From: JAMXLO01 sp963812505
Lineage (GTDB): Bacteria; Pseudomonadota; Alphaproteobacteria; Acetobacterales; Acetobacteraceae
DNA length: 64,000 bases
Reading direction: 5' to 3'
NCBI GenBank assembly: GCA_963812505.1
Contig: CAWEVM010000022.1
Location: 224,831 to 288,830 of the forward strand
Each line of letters begins with the position of its first letter. The stretch's first letter is position 1. Below are positions 1 through 8,523 of the stretch, piece after piece. The translations under genes and the position numbers were made by a program. A model generated the notes under the pieces. That model was not told the origin of the DNA, did not search any database, and saw only the letters and a program-made list of their open reading frames with translations.

Positions 1-657
1 GTCGCGTGATACGAGTTCGCGCACGTTCTCCGCGTACAGCTTCCAGTTGTTGTGGATGATCTGGCTGTGCATGCCGAGTAGCCGGTGCGGCCGGCCGAGG
101 TTGCGGCGGATCATGCGCGCCATCGTCTCGCCTAGATATTCTTCCACGGGCTTCGTCGCATTCGAGAACGTGCCGAACACGAGCCCGGAGAACATTTCGA
201 CGCGTAGCGGCTCCAGCCGATGCTGCGCGTTGTCGAAGTCCTCCGGCATGCCGCCCTTGCCGCGGACGCCGTGGCGGAACGCGACGCTCTGAAGACGGCC
301 CGCGAGGTCGTAGCTCCACGAATGATACACGCAGGTCAGCGCGCGGGCGTTGCCGCGTTCCTGCAGGCACACCAACGCCCCCTTGTGCGCGCAGCGGTTC
401 ACCAATGCGTGGATCGCGCCATGCTCATCGCGCGTGACGACGACAGGCGTTTCGCCGACGGTGGCGAGGCGCCAGTCGCCCGGATTGGGAATTTCTATCT
501 CCAGACACAGAAAATTCCATATCGGTCCACGGAACAGCCGCCTCTGTTCCGCGGCGTAGATCTCGGGATCAGAGAACACACGGAACGGCACGCGTGTCAC
601 ACCGTCCTGCGGCCAGACCAGATCGCTTGCAAAATCGCGCGTCACCGGGACGTCCAT
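1..657 (-). CDS. Ring-hydroxylating oxygenase alpha subunit, Rieske N-terminal part (partial, probable frameshift at edge)
   Basis: Large subunit of a Rieske non-haem iron oxygenase, reading leftward and running off the window. The Rieske [2Fe-2S] ligands are visible as C-x-H (from residue 89), a 17-residue gap, then C-V-Y-H. The catalytic domain begins at NWKLYAENVR. There the open frame reads ELVSRD, but dropping one A (plus-strand T at 16-17) gives RDSYHA, the expected start of the iron-binding D-x-Y-H motif, so a one-base insertion is likely. Two ATGs lie in tandem (660 and 657); the GGAGG just upstream is better spaced for 657. The substrate cannot be told. The divergent neighbour is a periplasmic binding protein. 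Confidence 0.85.
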   Translation of the reverse strand, partial: MDVPVTRDFASDLVWPQDGVTRVPFRVFSDPEIYAAEQRRLFRGPIWNFLCLEIEIPNPGDWRLATVGETPVVVTRDEHGAIHALVNRCAHKGALVCLQERGNARALTCVYHSWSYDLAGRLQSVAFRHGVRGKGGMPEDFDNAQHRLEPLRVEMFSGLVFGTFSNATKPVEEYLGETMARMIRRNLGRPHRLLGMHSQIIHNNWKLYAENVRELVSRD

Positions 658-818
658 CATTCGCCTCCGCCGGCATTTGCTGTCGTGAGCGACGGTAGCG
701 GTCCCAGCGACGCTGACGCAATGCAACCACGATTGACCGCGGACAGTGCGGCAGCGCAGTGTCCCGCTGCTGGCCAACGAGCCGGCAGGGAGACTTGTTC
801 GTTCAAGGAGAACAAAGC

Positions 819-2033
819 ATGATCAGCCGCAGAGCTGCCCTCGCGGGCAGTGTCGCCGCCGCAACCGCCGTCACCCTGCGCAGCGTCCGCGCCGCCAATA
901 CGCCGGGCGTCACCGCAACCTCGGTCAAGATCGGCAACACCATGCCGTACAGCGGTCCCGCCTCCACCTATGGCGTGATCGGCCGCACCGAAAGTGCATT
1001 CTTCAAGATGCTCAACGAACAGGGCGGCGTCGACGGACACACCATCGATTTCATCTCATACGATGACGGCTACAGCCCGCCGAAGACGGTGGAACAGGTC
1101 CGTCGGCTGGTCGAGGAGGATCAGGTCGACTTCTGCTTCCAAAACCTGGGCACGCCATGCAACTCGGCAATCGCGGAATATCTGAACCACAAGCAGATAC
1201 CGCATTTATTCGTCGGTTCGGGTGCCAGCAAGTGGGCTGACATCAAGAAGTATCCCTGGACGATGGGCTTCCAACCCGGCTACCGCACCGAGGCGCAGAT
1301 CTACGCCAAGCACATGCTGGCGAACGTGAAGGATCCGAAGCTCGCAATCCTGTATCAGAACGATGACTTCGGTAAGGACTATCCGACCGGCGTGCGCGAT
1401 ATCCTGGGCGATAACTGGGACAAGATCGTCGTCAAGACCGCCAGCTACGAGACCACCGATCCGACGATCAATTTGCAGATTGTCGAGGCGCAGAGTTCTG
1501 GCGCGAATGTGTTCCTGGTTGCCGCAATCCCCAAGTTCGCCGCGCAGTCGATCAGCAAAGTATACGCGCTGAACTGGAAGCCCGCGTTCTACATGACCAA
1601 CGTGGCAATCTCGGTCGGCGGCGTGTTGACCCCGGCTGGCCCCGAGAAGGCCATCGGCATGCTGAGCACCCAGTATCTGAAAGACCCGACGGATCCGGCG
1701 TTCAAGGATGATCCCGGCATGAGGCAATGGCGCGACTTCATGGCGAAATACATGCCGAGCGGCGACGTCACCGACGCGAGCTATGTGTTTGCCTATGCGG
1801 TCAGCCTGACGATGGCGCAGGTACTGAGGCAGTGCAACGGCGATTTCTCACGGGCGAATGTCATGAAGCAGGCGGAAAGCCTGCATGATTTCGAGGTGCC
1901 CGTGACGCTGCCGGGGATCAAGATCAACACGACGCACACGGACCACCGCCCCATCACGTCGATGCAGTTCGTGAAGTGGGACGGCAAGACGTGGGTGCGC
2001 TTCGGTGACCTTGTCGCCGGAGCGACGGTGTAA
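819..2033 (+). CDS. ABC transporter substrate-binding protein, branched-chain amino acid (LivJ) type
   Basis: Periplasmic binding protein of the Leu/Ile/Val-type ABC transporter class (two-lobed, receptor-ligand family). The N-terminus carries a twin-arginine-like export signal (MISRRAALAG, then an alanine-rich stretch ending near VRAAN). The mature part starts with the family pattern VKIGNTMPYSG and holds GKDYPTG and DPTINLQIV segments. The start is set by AAGGAG about 8 bases upstream; an earlier in-frame ATG at 759 would put a non-signal extension in front and is less likely. No permease or ATPase gene is adjacent, so its partners lie elsewhere. It may feed the aromatic oxygenase encoded divergently, but that is inference. 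Confidence 0.9.
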   Translation: MISRRAALAGSVAAATAVTLRSVRAANTPGVTATSVKIGNTMPYSGPASTYGVIGRTESAFFKMLNEQGGVDGHTIDFISYDDGYSPPKTVEQVRRLVEEDQVDFCFQNLGTPCNSAIAEYLNHKQIPHLFVGSGASKWADIKKYPWTMGFQPGYRTEAQIYAKHMLANVKDPKLAILYQNDDFGKDYPTGVRDILGDNWDKIVVKTASYETTDPTINLQIVEAQSSGANVFLVAAIPKFAAQSISKVYALNWKPAFYMTNVAISVGGVLTPAGPEKAIGMLSTQYLKDPTDPAFKDDPGMRQWRDFMAKYMPSGDVTDASYVFAYAVSLTMAQVLRQCNGDFSRANVMKQAESLHDFEVPVTLPGIKINTTHTDHRPITSMQFVKWDGKTWVRFGDLVAGATV

Positions 2034-2041
2034 GTGCAACA

Positions 2042-2063
2042 GGGGCGGCCTCAGGGCCGCCCC
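2042..2063. terminator. Hairpin shared by the convergent binding-protein and rlmH genes
   Basis: A 9-bp perfect stem (GGGGCGGCC / GGCCGCCCC) with a TCAG loop. The rlmH stop codon sits inside the loop. No clear T-tract follows, so termination strength is uncertain, but the convergent position fits a bidirectional terminator. Confidence 0.6.
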
Positions 2064-2509
2064 GAACGGTGGTATGGATGTCCTGCCGCGATAGACCGCG
2101 CGCGGTAGACCTGCTCGATCAGCATGACGCGGATGAGCAGGTGCGGCCAGGTCATTCGCCCGAGCGACAATATGTAATCGGCGCGGGCAATCACCTGCGC
2201 GTCCAGCCCCTCGGCGCCACCGACGAGAAAGCACACCGGCCGTCCGGCGGCGAGCCAGCGTTCCAGCAGGCGCGCCAGCTCTTCGCTGTTCGGCATCGTG
2301 CCTCCGGAATCCAGCGCCACCACGAACGCCGGATCGGGCAGCGCACGCAGCAGCGCTTCGCCCTCGCGCCGCTTCACTTCCGCGGCCGCGCCACGCGCTT
2401 CCGCGATTTCGGTCACCGCGAATCTCGGCCGCACCCGCATATTGTAGCGCGCGAAGAGATCCGCCTCCGGTCCGTCGCGCAATCGGCCGACAGCAACCAG
2501 GCTCAGCAT
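2051..2509 (-). CDS. rlmH: 23S rRNA (pseudouridine1915-N3)-methyltransferase RlmH
   Basis: SPOUT-class methyltransferase that methylates pseudouridine 1915 in helix 69 of 23S rRNA on the assembled ribosome. The 152-residue length matches the family. Visible hallmarks are the AdoMet-binding knot segments FLVGGAEGL (about residues 94-102) and LSLGRMTWPHLLIRVMLIEQVYRA, with the terminal HPYHR motif. The start at 2509 follows AGGAGG with good spacing; the longer open frame upstream of it is not coding. In many alphaproteobacteria rlmH follows rsfS, but here it is alone. Confidence 0.95.
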   Translation of the reverse strand: MLSLVAVGRLRDGPEADLFARYNMRVRPRFAVTEIAEARGAAAEVKRREGEALLRALPDPAFVVALDSGGTMPNSEELARLLERWLAAGRPVCFLVGGAEGLDAQVIARADYILSLGRMTWPHLLIRVMLIEQVYRARSIAAGHPYHRSGRP

Positions 2510-2575
2510 CTTCGGCCTCCTCTTGCGATTGGTCGCGGCAGGCTCAAGCATGTGCCGGGACCATAGGGGGAAGCG

Positions 2576-3583
2576 ATGGCCTGGCCCACGCAGCAGGGGA
2601 TTTTCGACGCCGGCGACCTGACCCTGCAATCGGGCGCCGTCTTGCGCGACGCGCGTTTGTCCTGGAAGGCGCACGGCACGCTTGCGCCGGCGCGCGACAA
2701 CGTTATCGTCTACCCCACCAGCTACGGCGCGCAGCATCCCGATCTGGAATGGCTGATCGGCCCCGACGGCGTGCTGGACCCCACGCGCTGGTTCATCGTG
2801 ATCTGCGACATGTTCGGCAACGGACTGTCGTCCAGCCCGTCCAACACCCCGGACTATCCGTCGCAGGTGACGATATTCGACAATGTGCAGGCCCAGCGCC
2901 ATGCGCTACGCGCCTTGTTCGGCATCGAGCATGTGGCGTGCGTGTATGGCTGGTCGATGGGCGCGCTCCAGGCCTATCACTGGGCCGCGCTGTTCCCTGA
3001 TGCGGTGGACCGCATCGTGGTGAACTGCGGCGTAGCGCGCACCGCCGTACATAATCAGGTGTTCCTGCGCAGTCTGATGGCGACGCTTGAGGCCGCGCCG
3101 GAGCATCTCGGCGACGGCCGTTTTTCTGCCGAGCCACGCGCGGCCAAGCGGGCGTTCGGACGCATCTATGCAGCCTGGGCACTCAGCCAGGATTTCTACC
3201 GTGCGGGACTGCATCTTGCGGGTGCGCCAGATCTCGAGACGTTCCTGCGCACCGACTGGGAGGATCGGTTCGGCGCGCGTCCCGCGGCAAATCAATATGC
3301 TCAGCTGCGCACCTGGGACGCCGCGGACATCGGCGACAACGCGTTGTACGGCGGCGACCTGCCGCGGGCGCTGCGTACGATCCGCGCGCGCGCGCTGCTG
3401 ATGCCGGGTGAGACCGATCTCTACTTCCGCGTCGCCGACAACGCTGCCGAATTGCCGTTTCTGGCACATGCGGAACTGAAACCGATACCCAGCATATGGG
3501 GACACCGCGCCGGCAACCCGGCAACGAACCCAGAGGATGCGCGGTTTGTCAAAGAGGCCGTGCGTGCCTGGCTCGCGCGGTAG
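2576..3583 (+). CDS. Alpha/beta hydrolase of the homoserine O-acetyltransferase (MetX)-like family
   Basis: Alpha/beta-hydrolase fold protein related to homoserine/serine O-acetyltransferases. The nucleophile elbow is GWSMGA with Ser127. The acid is probably in GETDLYF and the histidine in WGHRAGNP near the C-terminus. True MetX enzymes usually carry GGSMGG and a longer lid, so this 335-residue protein may act on another substrate. A GGGGGA sequence precedes the ATG. It stands 50 bases before a RidA homologue on the same strand, suggesting co-expression. Acyl acceptor and donor are unknown. Confidence 0.8.
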   Translation: MAWPTQQGIFDAGDLTLQSGAVLRDARLSWKAHGTLAPARDNVIVYPTSYGAQHPDLEWLIGPDGVLDPTRWFIVICDMFGNGLSSSPSNTPDYPSQVTIFDNVQAQRHALRALFGIEHVACVYGWSMGALQAYHWAALFPDAVDRIVVNCGVARTAVHNQVFLRSLMATLEAAPEHLGDGRFSAEPRAAKRAFGRIYAAWALSQDFYRAGLHLAGAPDLETFLRTDWEDRFGARPAANQYAQLRTWDAADIGDNALYGGDLPRALRTIRARALLMPGETDLYFRVADNAAELPFLAHAELKPIPSIWGHRAGNPATNPEDARFVKEAVRAWLAR

Positions 3584-3634
3584 CAGGAATCGCGCACTGT
3601 CACGTCGACTCAAATTCCAACAAGGAGTCCAGCC

Positions 3635-4021
3635 ATGGCCGTCATCACCGCAACCAATCCGCCAACCGTGCGTGCGCCGACCGGCTATACACACTCCATG
3701 CTCATCACCGGCGAGCAGCGTCGCCTCGTCATCTCCGGCCAGGTCGGCGTGGCACCTGACGGCTCCGTTCCAGGTACCGGCGAGGGCCAGATCGCTCAGG
3801 CATTCGCAAATCTGCGCGCGGTGCTGGAGGCGAACGGTATGAGCGTCACAAATCTGGTCAAGACGACAGTGTTCCTGACCGATCGCTCGTTGCTCGCGTC
3901 GTTCCGCGCGGCACGCGATTCCGTGTATGGCGAACATGCACCGTGCTCGACGCTGCTGTTTGTCGCAGGGCTCGCCGATCCGCGCTTCATGGTGGAGATC
4001 GAGGCGGAAGCGGTTTCCTGA
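3635..4021 (+). CDS. RidA (YjgF/YER057c/UK114) family protein lacking the deaminase arginine
   Basis: Small (128-residue) trimeric RidA-fold protein. Archetypal RidA hydrolyses reactive enamines and imines formed by PLP enzymes. The family pattern is clear: SGQVGVAPDG, then NLRAVLEANGMSVTNLVKTTVFL, and the C-terminal segment ending VEIEAEAV. The arginine that binds substrate in RidA (P-A-R-S) is replaced by cysteine (APCST), so classical imine deaminase activity is doubtful and it may belong to a non-deaminase subgroup. AAGGAG lies 9 bases before the ATG. Likely co-transcribed with the hydrolase upstream. Confidence 0.85.
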   Translation: MAVITATNPPTVRAPTGYTHSMLITGEQRRLVISGQVGVAPDGSVPGTGEGQIAQAFANLRAVLEANGMSVTNLVKTTVFLTDRSLLASFRAARDSVYGEHAPCSTLLFVAGLADPRFMVEIEAEAVS

Positions 4022-4098
4022 ACACAGTCAGCACCCGAGTCACGACCGGCCGCCGGGCATCCGCACTGATGTGAGGCGGAACGACGACCGGGACGGGT

Positions 4099-4130
4099 CG
4101 AAGGCGGCCGGTAGTATCCAGCCGCCTTCG
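4099..4130. terminator. Hairpin after the RidA gene
   Basis: A perfect 10-bp inverted repeat (CGAAGGCGGC / GCCGCCTTCG) with a 12-base loop, lying between the end of the RidA gene and the end of the convergent leftward gene. No strong T-run follows, so rho-independent function is only probable. Confidence 0.6.
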
Positions 4131-4137
4131 TGAGTCT

Positions 4138-4990
4138 CTACCCAGTCAAGTACGAACCGTTGGTCTCCTGACCGATTTCAGCAAACGTACTCTGCGAGGT
4201 TTCCAGCGGGTCCGACTGAAAGGTGAAGTCACCTGCCGCAGCCCGCCACTCCATTTGCGCCGTGCATGTGGCAAACGTGCCAGAGAAGATGCCCTTCGTC
4301 GGATCAGTGCTGGTAACGGGCATCATTGTTACGCCGCCCTGCCAGACAACCTTGAACGATATCCAACCAGGAACCGGTGGTGGGTTGTTGCCCATGGTCA
4401 GCGCATTTTGCAGCGTCGTATAGTCATAGACTGGTACTTTGCTCGCGGTCATCGTCGCGGTACCGTTGGTCAGATCAACCTCGACATCCTTGGCAGGTAG
4501 AGGCACAGTCCAGAACAGGCCGACTGGTGGGAACTGCGATGGGTTGAATTCGTGTATCTGTGCGCCGCCCGAACCGGGCAGGAACACTTCCACTCAAACA
4601 AACGCGAACGTCCCCTGGTGCTCTTGTCCGTCAGCGCCGACAAACGTTCCCGTCATGAACCGCATGCTCAGTACTCTGATCGAACGGAAACGATTGTTGA
4701 TCGCCGGTCTTGATGTTCGTCCGCGTGACATTGCCACTTAGGACCGCAATGCCCGAGGAACCCTTGAAATTGCTGATGGTGGACGGCTCCTGACCAGGAC
4801 CGCCGAACGTGTGAAAGGCGCCTATCGGACTCAAACCGGATGTGCCACCTACCACGGGTATCGGCGCGAATGTCCACGGTAGCTGTCGCTTTCGTTCTTT
4901 TGGGCCGTCCTGTGCTGCTGCGCCGGAACCGATCAGGGTTGCTCCGAGCGCGCCAAACCCAAGTCTTCGTCGTGACACAATCGTGCGCAT
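4138..4990 (-). pseudogene. Tat-exported protein of unknown function, broken by a frameshift and a stop codon
   Basis: Not recognised. The N-terminus (start 4990, GGAGG just upstream) has a twin-arginine signal, SRRRLGFGALGATL, and an AAA-Q cleavage region. The frame runs to a stop at 4631-4633. A second frame resumes with MRFMTGTFVGADGQEH, hits a TGA at 4594-4596, and continues as a coding-like sequence to 4138. Removing one base near the GTAC at 4671-4674 joins the first two parts; the TGA would then be the only interruption in a protein of about 285 residues. Alternatively these are two short genes, the second starting at GTG 4593. The gene lies downstream of a transglutaminase-like exported protein on the same strand. 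Confidence 0.5.
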
Positions 4991-5133
4991 GTTGCCTCCA
5001 TTACAGATGCTCGCAACTCGGCACGTCTGGGAACGATCAGCATTCCAGCCGATGACGTTTCCCACTCGATAAGCTTACCTACAGTTGTCGACGGTTGGGG
5101 CTTCAAGAGAACGTGAGCGACCAGGGCGGGACT

Positions 5134-6198
5134 TTACGTCTCCTGAGACGTGATTTCGTAACGGAATCGTGCTGGGTCCACGGCATTTGGTTGGCCCGCA
5201 GTGGTGAAAGCACAAGGATACATCAGGAAAGAGAAGTTTGGCCGTTGCTGCCCGGCGCCCGGTAACTCGATATCGGTGGCGCTGTTGTAGCCGACCCAAT
5301 TCATCTCCCAGTTGCCAAACAGACGCTCACGCAATCCACGAACCTCCGGGCTGTCCGCAGCCAGTTTCTGCTCCAGGACCACTTTGCGCACGTCGGCAGG
5401 ATCGAGGGGAAACCAGCCGGCATCTTCCAGATACGCCTCAGCACGGCAGTGCTGCGCCTTGCTGATGTCACCGCTTTTTCCGAGGGAAGGATACAAATGT
5501 GAATCGGCTACGCGAATCCCATACACGTCACGGGCCGGAATACCTGCCGCTCGTGCCAGCCCGACCATCAGGCCGTTGATATCGACACACTTGCCGCCAA
5601 AATTGCCAGTCTCAAGCATTGCCTTGACGTCGCCGACACCGCAGCCGGGAGTGTCAGGGTTGCGCCAGGTCGTGTCGACCACCCAGTCATAGATGGCGCG
5701 CAATCGCTCGCGGGGTTCGGTGCGACCGTCAACGATACGTTCGACCGTGGCGCGCACGATACCATCTGTCGGCGCGCTCTCCGTTGGCGCCATCCAGAAC
5801 TGTCGTTCGGCCTGGCTGATTGGCACCGTCGGCAGCGCGGCTCGGTCGCAGGTTGCGACGGTCTGCCTGACCTCAATGTGCTGCGGGGTCGCGCTTTCGT
5901 CCCATGTGCTGCGTAATATCTGCGCGCCATAAGTTGGATCGCGTACCAGTTCGACCCGGCCGTTGCACTGCCAGTCCACATCGATGGACGTCTGGTAGCC
6001 GGCTGCGGTCTGCACCAGAGGCAACCAAAGCCGTGCCTGGCCAGACGAGTTTTGCAATGTGACCTTGGTCGTGATTTCGAATTGTCGCCATACGCCGATG
6101 GACGTACGCTCAGCGGCCTCAGCAGAACCGGCTTTTGAACCACGTCCAATTGTACCGGCAGTAGCAGCCGTTGCAGCGATGAATGCCCGACGGCGCAT
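5134..6198 (-). CDS. Exported transglutaminase-like cysteine protease-fold protein
   Basis: Secreted protein of 354 residues with a twin-arginine signal (MRRRAFIAATAATAG) and a transglutaminase-like core. The catalytic triad can be placed: Cys204 in GGKCVDIN, His250 in AQHCRAEAY and Asp266 in PLDPADV. The N-terminal 140 residues form a beta-rich region common in bacterial members, which often act as peptidases or amidases on envelope or peptide substrates. The gene sits 140 bases upstream of the broken exported gene on the same strand and may share its transcript. The actual substrate is unknown. Confidence 0.85.
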   Translation of the reverse strand: MRRRAFIAATAATAGTIGRGSKAGSAEAAERTSIGVWRQFEITTKVTLQNSSGQARLWLPLVQTAAGYQTSIDVDWQCNGRVELVRDPTYGAQILRSTWDESATPQHIEVRQTVATCDRAALPTVPISQAERQFWMAPTESAPTDGIVRATVERIVDGRTEPRERLRAIYDWVVDTTWRNPDTPGCGVGDVKAMLETGNFGGKCVDINGLMVGLARAAGIPARDVYGIRVADSHLYPSLGKSGDISKAQHCRAEAYLEDAGWFPLDPADVRKVVLEQKLAADSPEVRGLRERLFGNWEMNWVGYNSATDIELPGAGQQRPNFSFLMYPCAFTTAGQPNAVDPARFRYEITSQET

Positions 6199-6301
6199 GA
6201 CGGTCCCTCCTCGCTTTTATTGCCTACCCAGGCTAACCGGCAAAGCAGTCGGATTTCAACAGTCCGGAGACCAGACACGCTGGTTGGGAACGCGCTTGAT
6301 C

Positions 6302-7144
6302 TCAGGTTGCCATGCGTGGCCTGGGGCGCACCATGCCGGTCATCCGCCGCAGCCCCGCCAGCACCACCACCGCCAGCCCAGCCAATGCCACGTAGTGCGC
6401 CGGCCGCAGACCGAAATGCAGCGTCTCGCTTGCGGCCAGCACGCGCCACGGGTTGATCCCGGTCGCCAGCCCATACCAGGCGAACTCGATGCCAGCACTC
6501 GCGCACACCGCCACGACGACCAGCGCAAGTTGCGCGAATGGGTTCCGCTGCCAGGCCATCGGGAGCGCACGCCACAACAGCAGCCAGACGAACAGGCCGG
6601 TGAAGAACACCGGCTCCGATACGTTCGACTTCGATTGGATGAAGTAGTGCAGCAGTGCGATCGCGCCCAGCACGTAGATCGCCCGATGCAGATGCTTCCA
6701 CCGACGCCCCAGCCTGCGGGCCCAGCCATCGGTCGATGTAACTCCGAGAATGATCAGCCCAAGCAACACGGTGAAGCCGATGGTCAGATAGAACCGCAGC
6801 GCGATCTCCGAGGCGACCAAGCCCAACCGGAAGTTCTTGTCCACCACGTAGAGCGTGAAATGCGCCAGCGCGTAGGCAAGCGCAGTCAGACCGACGGTCC
6901 GCCGCACCACCAGTAGGCGCGGCCAGTTCAGCACACGCGCCGCCGGGGTGATCGCCAGCGAGATCAGCAGGTAGCGGATCGCCCAGTCGCCGGTCCCGTG
7001 GATAACCTCGGTCACCGGGCGTCCGCCGAGCATCCCGTTCGCCCACCAGAACGCCAGCACCATGCCGGGAACGAAGCTCGCCGCCAGCACCGCCGCCTTC
7101 AATGGCAGGAAACGGCCATGCCGGTCACGCCATGGAACGATCAT
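6302..7144 (-). CDS. msrQ: MsrQ, haem-binding membrane subunit of the periplasmic methionine sulfoxide reductase
   Basis: Integral membrane flavocytochrome-type protein that passes electrons from the quinone pool or NADH to the molybdoenzyme MsrP, which repairs oxidised methionine in the periplasm. About six hydrophobic helices are visible, with haem-ligand histidines in ALAHFTLYV and WKHLHRAIYVLGAIALLHYF. The start at 7144 is preferred because its ATG overlaps the stop of a small upstream ORF (ATGA); an in-frame ATG at 7171 also exists. Normally msrP is next door; here it is absent, and the nearest molybdoenzyme of this family is about 20 kb away (26806-27963). Confidence 0.85.
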   Translation of the reverse strand: MIVPWRDRHGRFLPLKAAVLAASFVPGMVLAFWWANGMLGGRPVTEVIHGTGDWAIRYLLISLAITPAARVLNWPRLLVVRRTVGLTALAYALAHFTLYVVDKNFRLGLVASEIALRFYLTIGFTVLLGLIILGVTSTDGWARRLGRRWKHLHRAIYVLGAIALLHYFIQSKSNVSEPVFFTGLFVWLLLWRALPMAWQRNPFAQLALVVVAVCASAGIEFAWYGLATGINPWRVLAASETLHFGLRPAHYVALAGLAVVVLAGLRRMTGMVRPRPRMAT

Positions 7145-7272
7145 TGTGGGGCGCGATCCAGCGTCTGCCATTCGATAAAGACCCGGCCCGCCACCGTTGC
7201 CTCGCTACGGCGGACAAAAGATGTCGCGGCGCTGCCGCCGATCATGTCCGCCATGTCTTCTTGAGCCGCCAT
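7141..7272 (-). CDS. Small ORF of unknown function, coupled to msrQ
   Basis: A 43-codon reading frame (MAAQEDMADMIGG...TLDRAPQ) fills part of the gap between aat and msrQ. Its TGA overlaps the msrQ ATG by the ATGA arrangement, typical of translational coupling. The frame is open without a stop from the aat stop codon at 7351 onward, so a longer protein with a GTG start is possible. Composition looks coding (alanine, arginine, acidic residues), but there is only a weak GGTGGG before the ATG and I recognise no family. Confidence 0.35.
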   Translation of the reverse strand: MAAQEDMADMIGGSAATSFVRRSEATVAGRVFIEWQTLDRAPQ

Positions 7273-7350
7273 TTCGCCCACCGATCGCACCGCATCCCTC
7301 ACACGCTCATTCGTCTCGCGACGCAGTGGAGAATTACATGCATCGACGCA

Positions 7351-8010
7351 TCAGCGCTCCGCCAGGCAGCGGATCTCGGCGGCGAGCACCGCCGGGTCCG
7401 GATCGACGGGAAAATCCGCCGGCACGGTCAGCGCGTGGGCAAGCCGCACCTTGTAGTCATCGCGCGGCAGCTCCTCGGCGCCGAATTGCGACAGGTGCGC
7501 GGTGACGAACTGGGTGTCCAGCAGCCGGAAGCCGCCAAGACGCAGTCGGGCAACGAGGTGCACCAGGGCCACCTTCGAGGTGTCCCGCACCATGCTGAAC
7601 ATGCTCTCGCCGAAGAACACGCCGCCGATCGCCACGCCGTAGAGGCCGCCGACCAGATGCCCGTGTTGGCGGGTTTCCACCGAGTGGGCGTGGCCAAGTT
7701 GGTGCAGCTCGCTGAACAGCCGCTCGATCTGTGGATTGATCCAGGTGTCGTCGCGACCGGGGGCGGACTGGGCGCAGCCGGCGATGGTCGCGGCGAAGTC
7801 CTGATCGACCGTGACGGTGAAGGCGTCCGACAGCACGGTGCGGGCGAGCCTGCGCGGCAGGTGGAAGCGGTCCAGCGGCAGGACGCCGCGGCGCTCCGGG
7901 TCCAGCCAGTAGAGGCGTTCACCGCGACGGGTCTCCGCCATCGGGAACAGGCCGTGTCGATAGGCCCGCAGCATGAGGTCAGCCGTGATCTCAACCGTGC
8001 GCCGGGACAT
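7351..8010 (-). CDS. aat: Leucyl/phenylalanyl-tRNA--protein transferase
   Basis: Transfers Leu or Phe from aminoacyl-tRNA to the N-terminal Arg or Lys of proteins, marking them for ClpS-ClpAP degradation (bacterial N-end rule). The 219-residue length fits the family. Clear signatures include YRHGLFPMAE, the WLDPERRGVLPLDRFHLPRRLAR segment, the VETRQ-H-HLVGGLYGVAIGGVFFGESMFS core and the LLDTQFVTAHLSQFGA segment near the C-terminus. Downstream lie a small ORF and msrQ on the same strand, probably one operon. Confidence 0.95.
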   Translation of the reverse strand: MSRRTVEITADLMLRAYRHGLFPMAETRRGERLYWLDPERRGVLPLDRFHLPRRLARTVLSDAFTVTVDQDFAATIAGCAQSAPGRDDTWINPQIERLFSELHQLGHAHSVETRQHGHLVGGLYGVAIGGVFFGESMFSMVRDTSKVALVHLVARLRLGGFRLLDTQFVTAHLSQFGAEELPRDDYKVRLAHALTVPADFPVDPDPAVLAAEIRCLAER

Positions 8011-8109
8011 GCAGATATTGTGGGGTCGGATGGCCGGTTCGGGAAGGCACTCTTGTCGGTTTGCCGGTCCGGGCGGTTAATGGTGGCGTAGCCGATCGCG
8101 AGGAACGTC

Positions 8110-8493
8110 ATGACCAAGTACACCTGGGAGCACATCCACCTGAAGTCGCCTGACCCGGCGGCGACGGCACAATGGTATGAAGACAAGCTGGGCGCGGAGA
8201 TCATCCGCACACCACTGCCCGATGGTTCGACGCGCTATGATCTCGATCTGACGGGCCAGAAGATCTTCATCGCCAGGTCGGACCCGGCGTCGACGGGTGC
8301 GTCGCCCCAGACGCCATACATGGGGCTGGAGCACTTCGGACTGACGGTCGAGAACATCGATGCCGCGGTGGCCGAGCTGAAGGGCAAGGGCGTGGCGTTC
8401 ACGGTGGAACCGAAGACCATTCGGCCCGGCGTGCGCATCGCATTCCTGACCGCGCCACAGAACGTGTCGATCGAACTGATACAGCGCGGATAA
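8110..8493 (+). CDS. VOC-superfamily (glyoxalase/bleomycin resistance-like) protein
   Basis: A 127-residue vicinal-oxygen-chelate protein with the two beta-alpha-beta-beta-beta halves. The first metal-ligand strand starts as YTWEHIHLKSPDP, followed by the helix ATAQWYEDKLGAE; the second half starts GLEHFGLTVENIDAA and ends with the acidic strand NVSIELIQ. Potential ligands are His in EHIHLK, His in LEHFGL and Glu in SIELI. Substrate cannot be deduced; small single-domain members include glyoxalases and fosfomycin- or dioxygenase-type proteins. It is read rightward between leftward genes, so it is probably a lone transcription unit. Confidence 0.8.
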   Translation: MTKYTWEHIHLKSPDPAATAQWYEDKLGAEIIRTPLPDGSTRYDLDLTGQKIFIARSDPASTGASPQTPYMGLEHFGLTVENIDAAVAELKGKGVAFTVEPKTIRPGVRIAFLTAPQNVSIELIQRG

Positions 8494-8523
8494 GCCCACA
8501 ATCACCGAAGGGACCCGACGCCG

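Noticed and set aside
5568..7046. A 492-codon leftward frame across the transglutaminase and msrQ genes
   Set aside because: Same-strand out-of-frame shadow; both real genes have intact motifs in other frames.
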